Assembly: GCA_902766135.1 (NCBI GenBank)
Contig: CACXCK010000071.1
Coordinates: 1-5,836 of the forward strand
From: an uncultured Erysipelotrichaceae bacterium
GTDB taxonomy: Bacteria > Bacillota_I > Bacilli_A > RF39 > UBA660
Length of the DNA: 5,836 nucleotides
Direction: 5' to 3'
Made by a program: the position numbers and the translations under genes. Below, piece after piece: positions 5,826-5,836 of this stretch. A model generated the notes under the pieces. It saw nothing but the letters and a program-made list of their open reading frames with translations. It was not told where the DNA came from and searched no databases. Position 1 is the stretch's first letter; every line of letters starts with the position of its first letter.

Positions 5826-5836
5826 ATGGCGGTTCG

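Noticed and set aside
5826..5836. Possible 3' part of another tRNA upstream of tRNA-Phe
   Set aside because: The 11 nt on the minus strand hold a T-loop-like CGAAC, but there is no acceptor stem or CCA before tRNA-Phe begins, and the window ends there.

Overview
The window is AT-rich DNA of a low-GC Firmicute, probably one of the gut Bacilli or Erysipelotrichales-like lineages. The evidence is strong AGGAGG-type ribosome sites, TATAAT-type promoters, Rho-independent terminators, short tightly packed operons and Bacilli-like protein families. The Trp codon I checked directly is TGG, all visible genes stop at TAA or TAG, and no conserved frame is broken by TGA. This favours the standard bacterial code over the UGA=Trp Mollicute code. 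I saw no CRISPR array, insertion sequence, rRNA or prophage gene.

Layout: (1) 1-485, minus strand: the N-terminal 161 residues of an exported TasA/CalY-like surface protein, cut by the window edge. (2) 486-540: the terminator of the next operon, with a promoter for the surface protein gene folded into the same bases. (3) 542-2470, minus strand: a three-gene operon read in the order XRE-like HTH protein, exonuclease III-type AP endonuclease (xth/exoA), HAD phosphatase (YjjG/YfnB type). The genes are coupled by a stop/RBS overlap and an 8-11 nt gene overlap. (4) 2471-2541: a short divergent promoter region. (5) 2542-3153, plus strand: a small soluble von Willebrand factor A protein with an intact MIDAS, ending in a terminator. 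(6) 3180-5657, minus strand: a two-gene operon of a DUF853/HerA-like (YjgR-type) ATPase with a long charged C-terminal coiled coil, followed by a six-cysteine, membrane-anchored protein of unknown function. (7) 5709-5825, minus strand: tRNA-Phe(GAA) with encoded CCA, and its terminator.

The xth and HAD genes are housekeeping DNA repair and nucleotide or phosphate metabolism. The least explained part is the divergent vWA / XRE-like pair. From memory of the family, the XRE-like protein resembles the C-terminal domain that other Firmicutes fuse to macro (ADP-ribose-binding) domains. Here it stands alone, opposite a vWA gene and in one operon with a DNA-repair nuclease, so a small stress-response or regulatory module is plausible but unproven. 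The ATPase plus exported-protein operon is the second candidate for undescribed biology.
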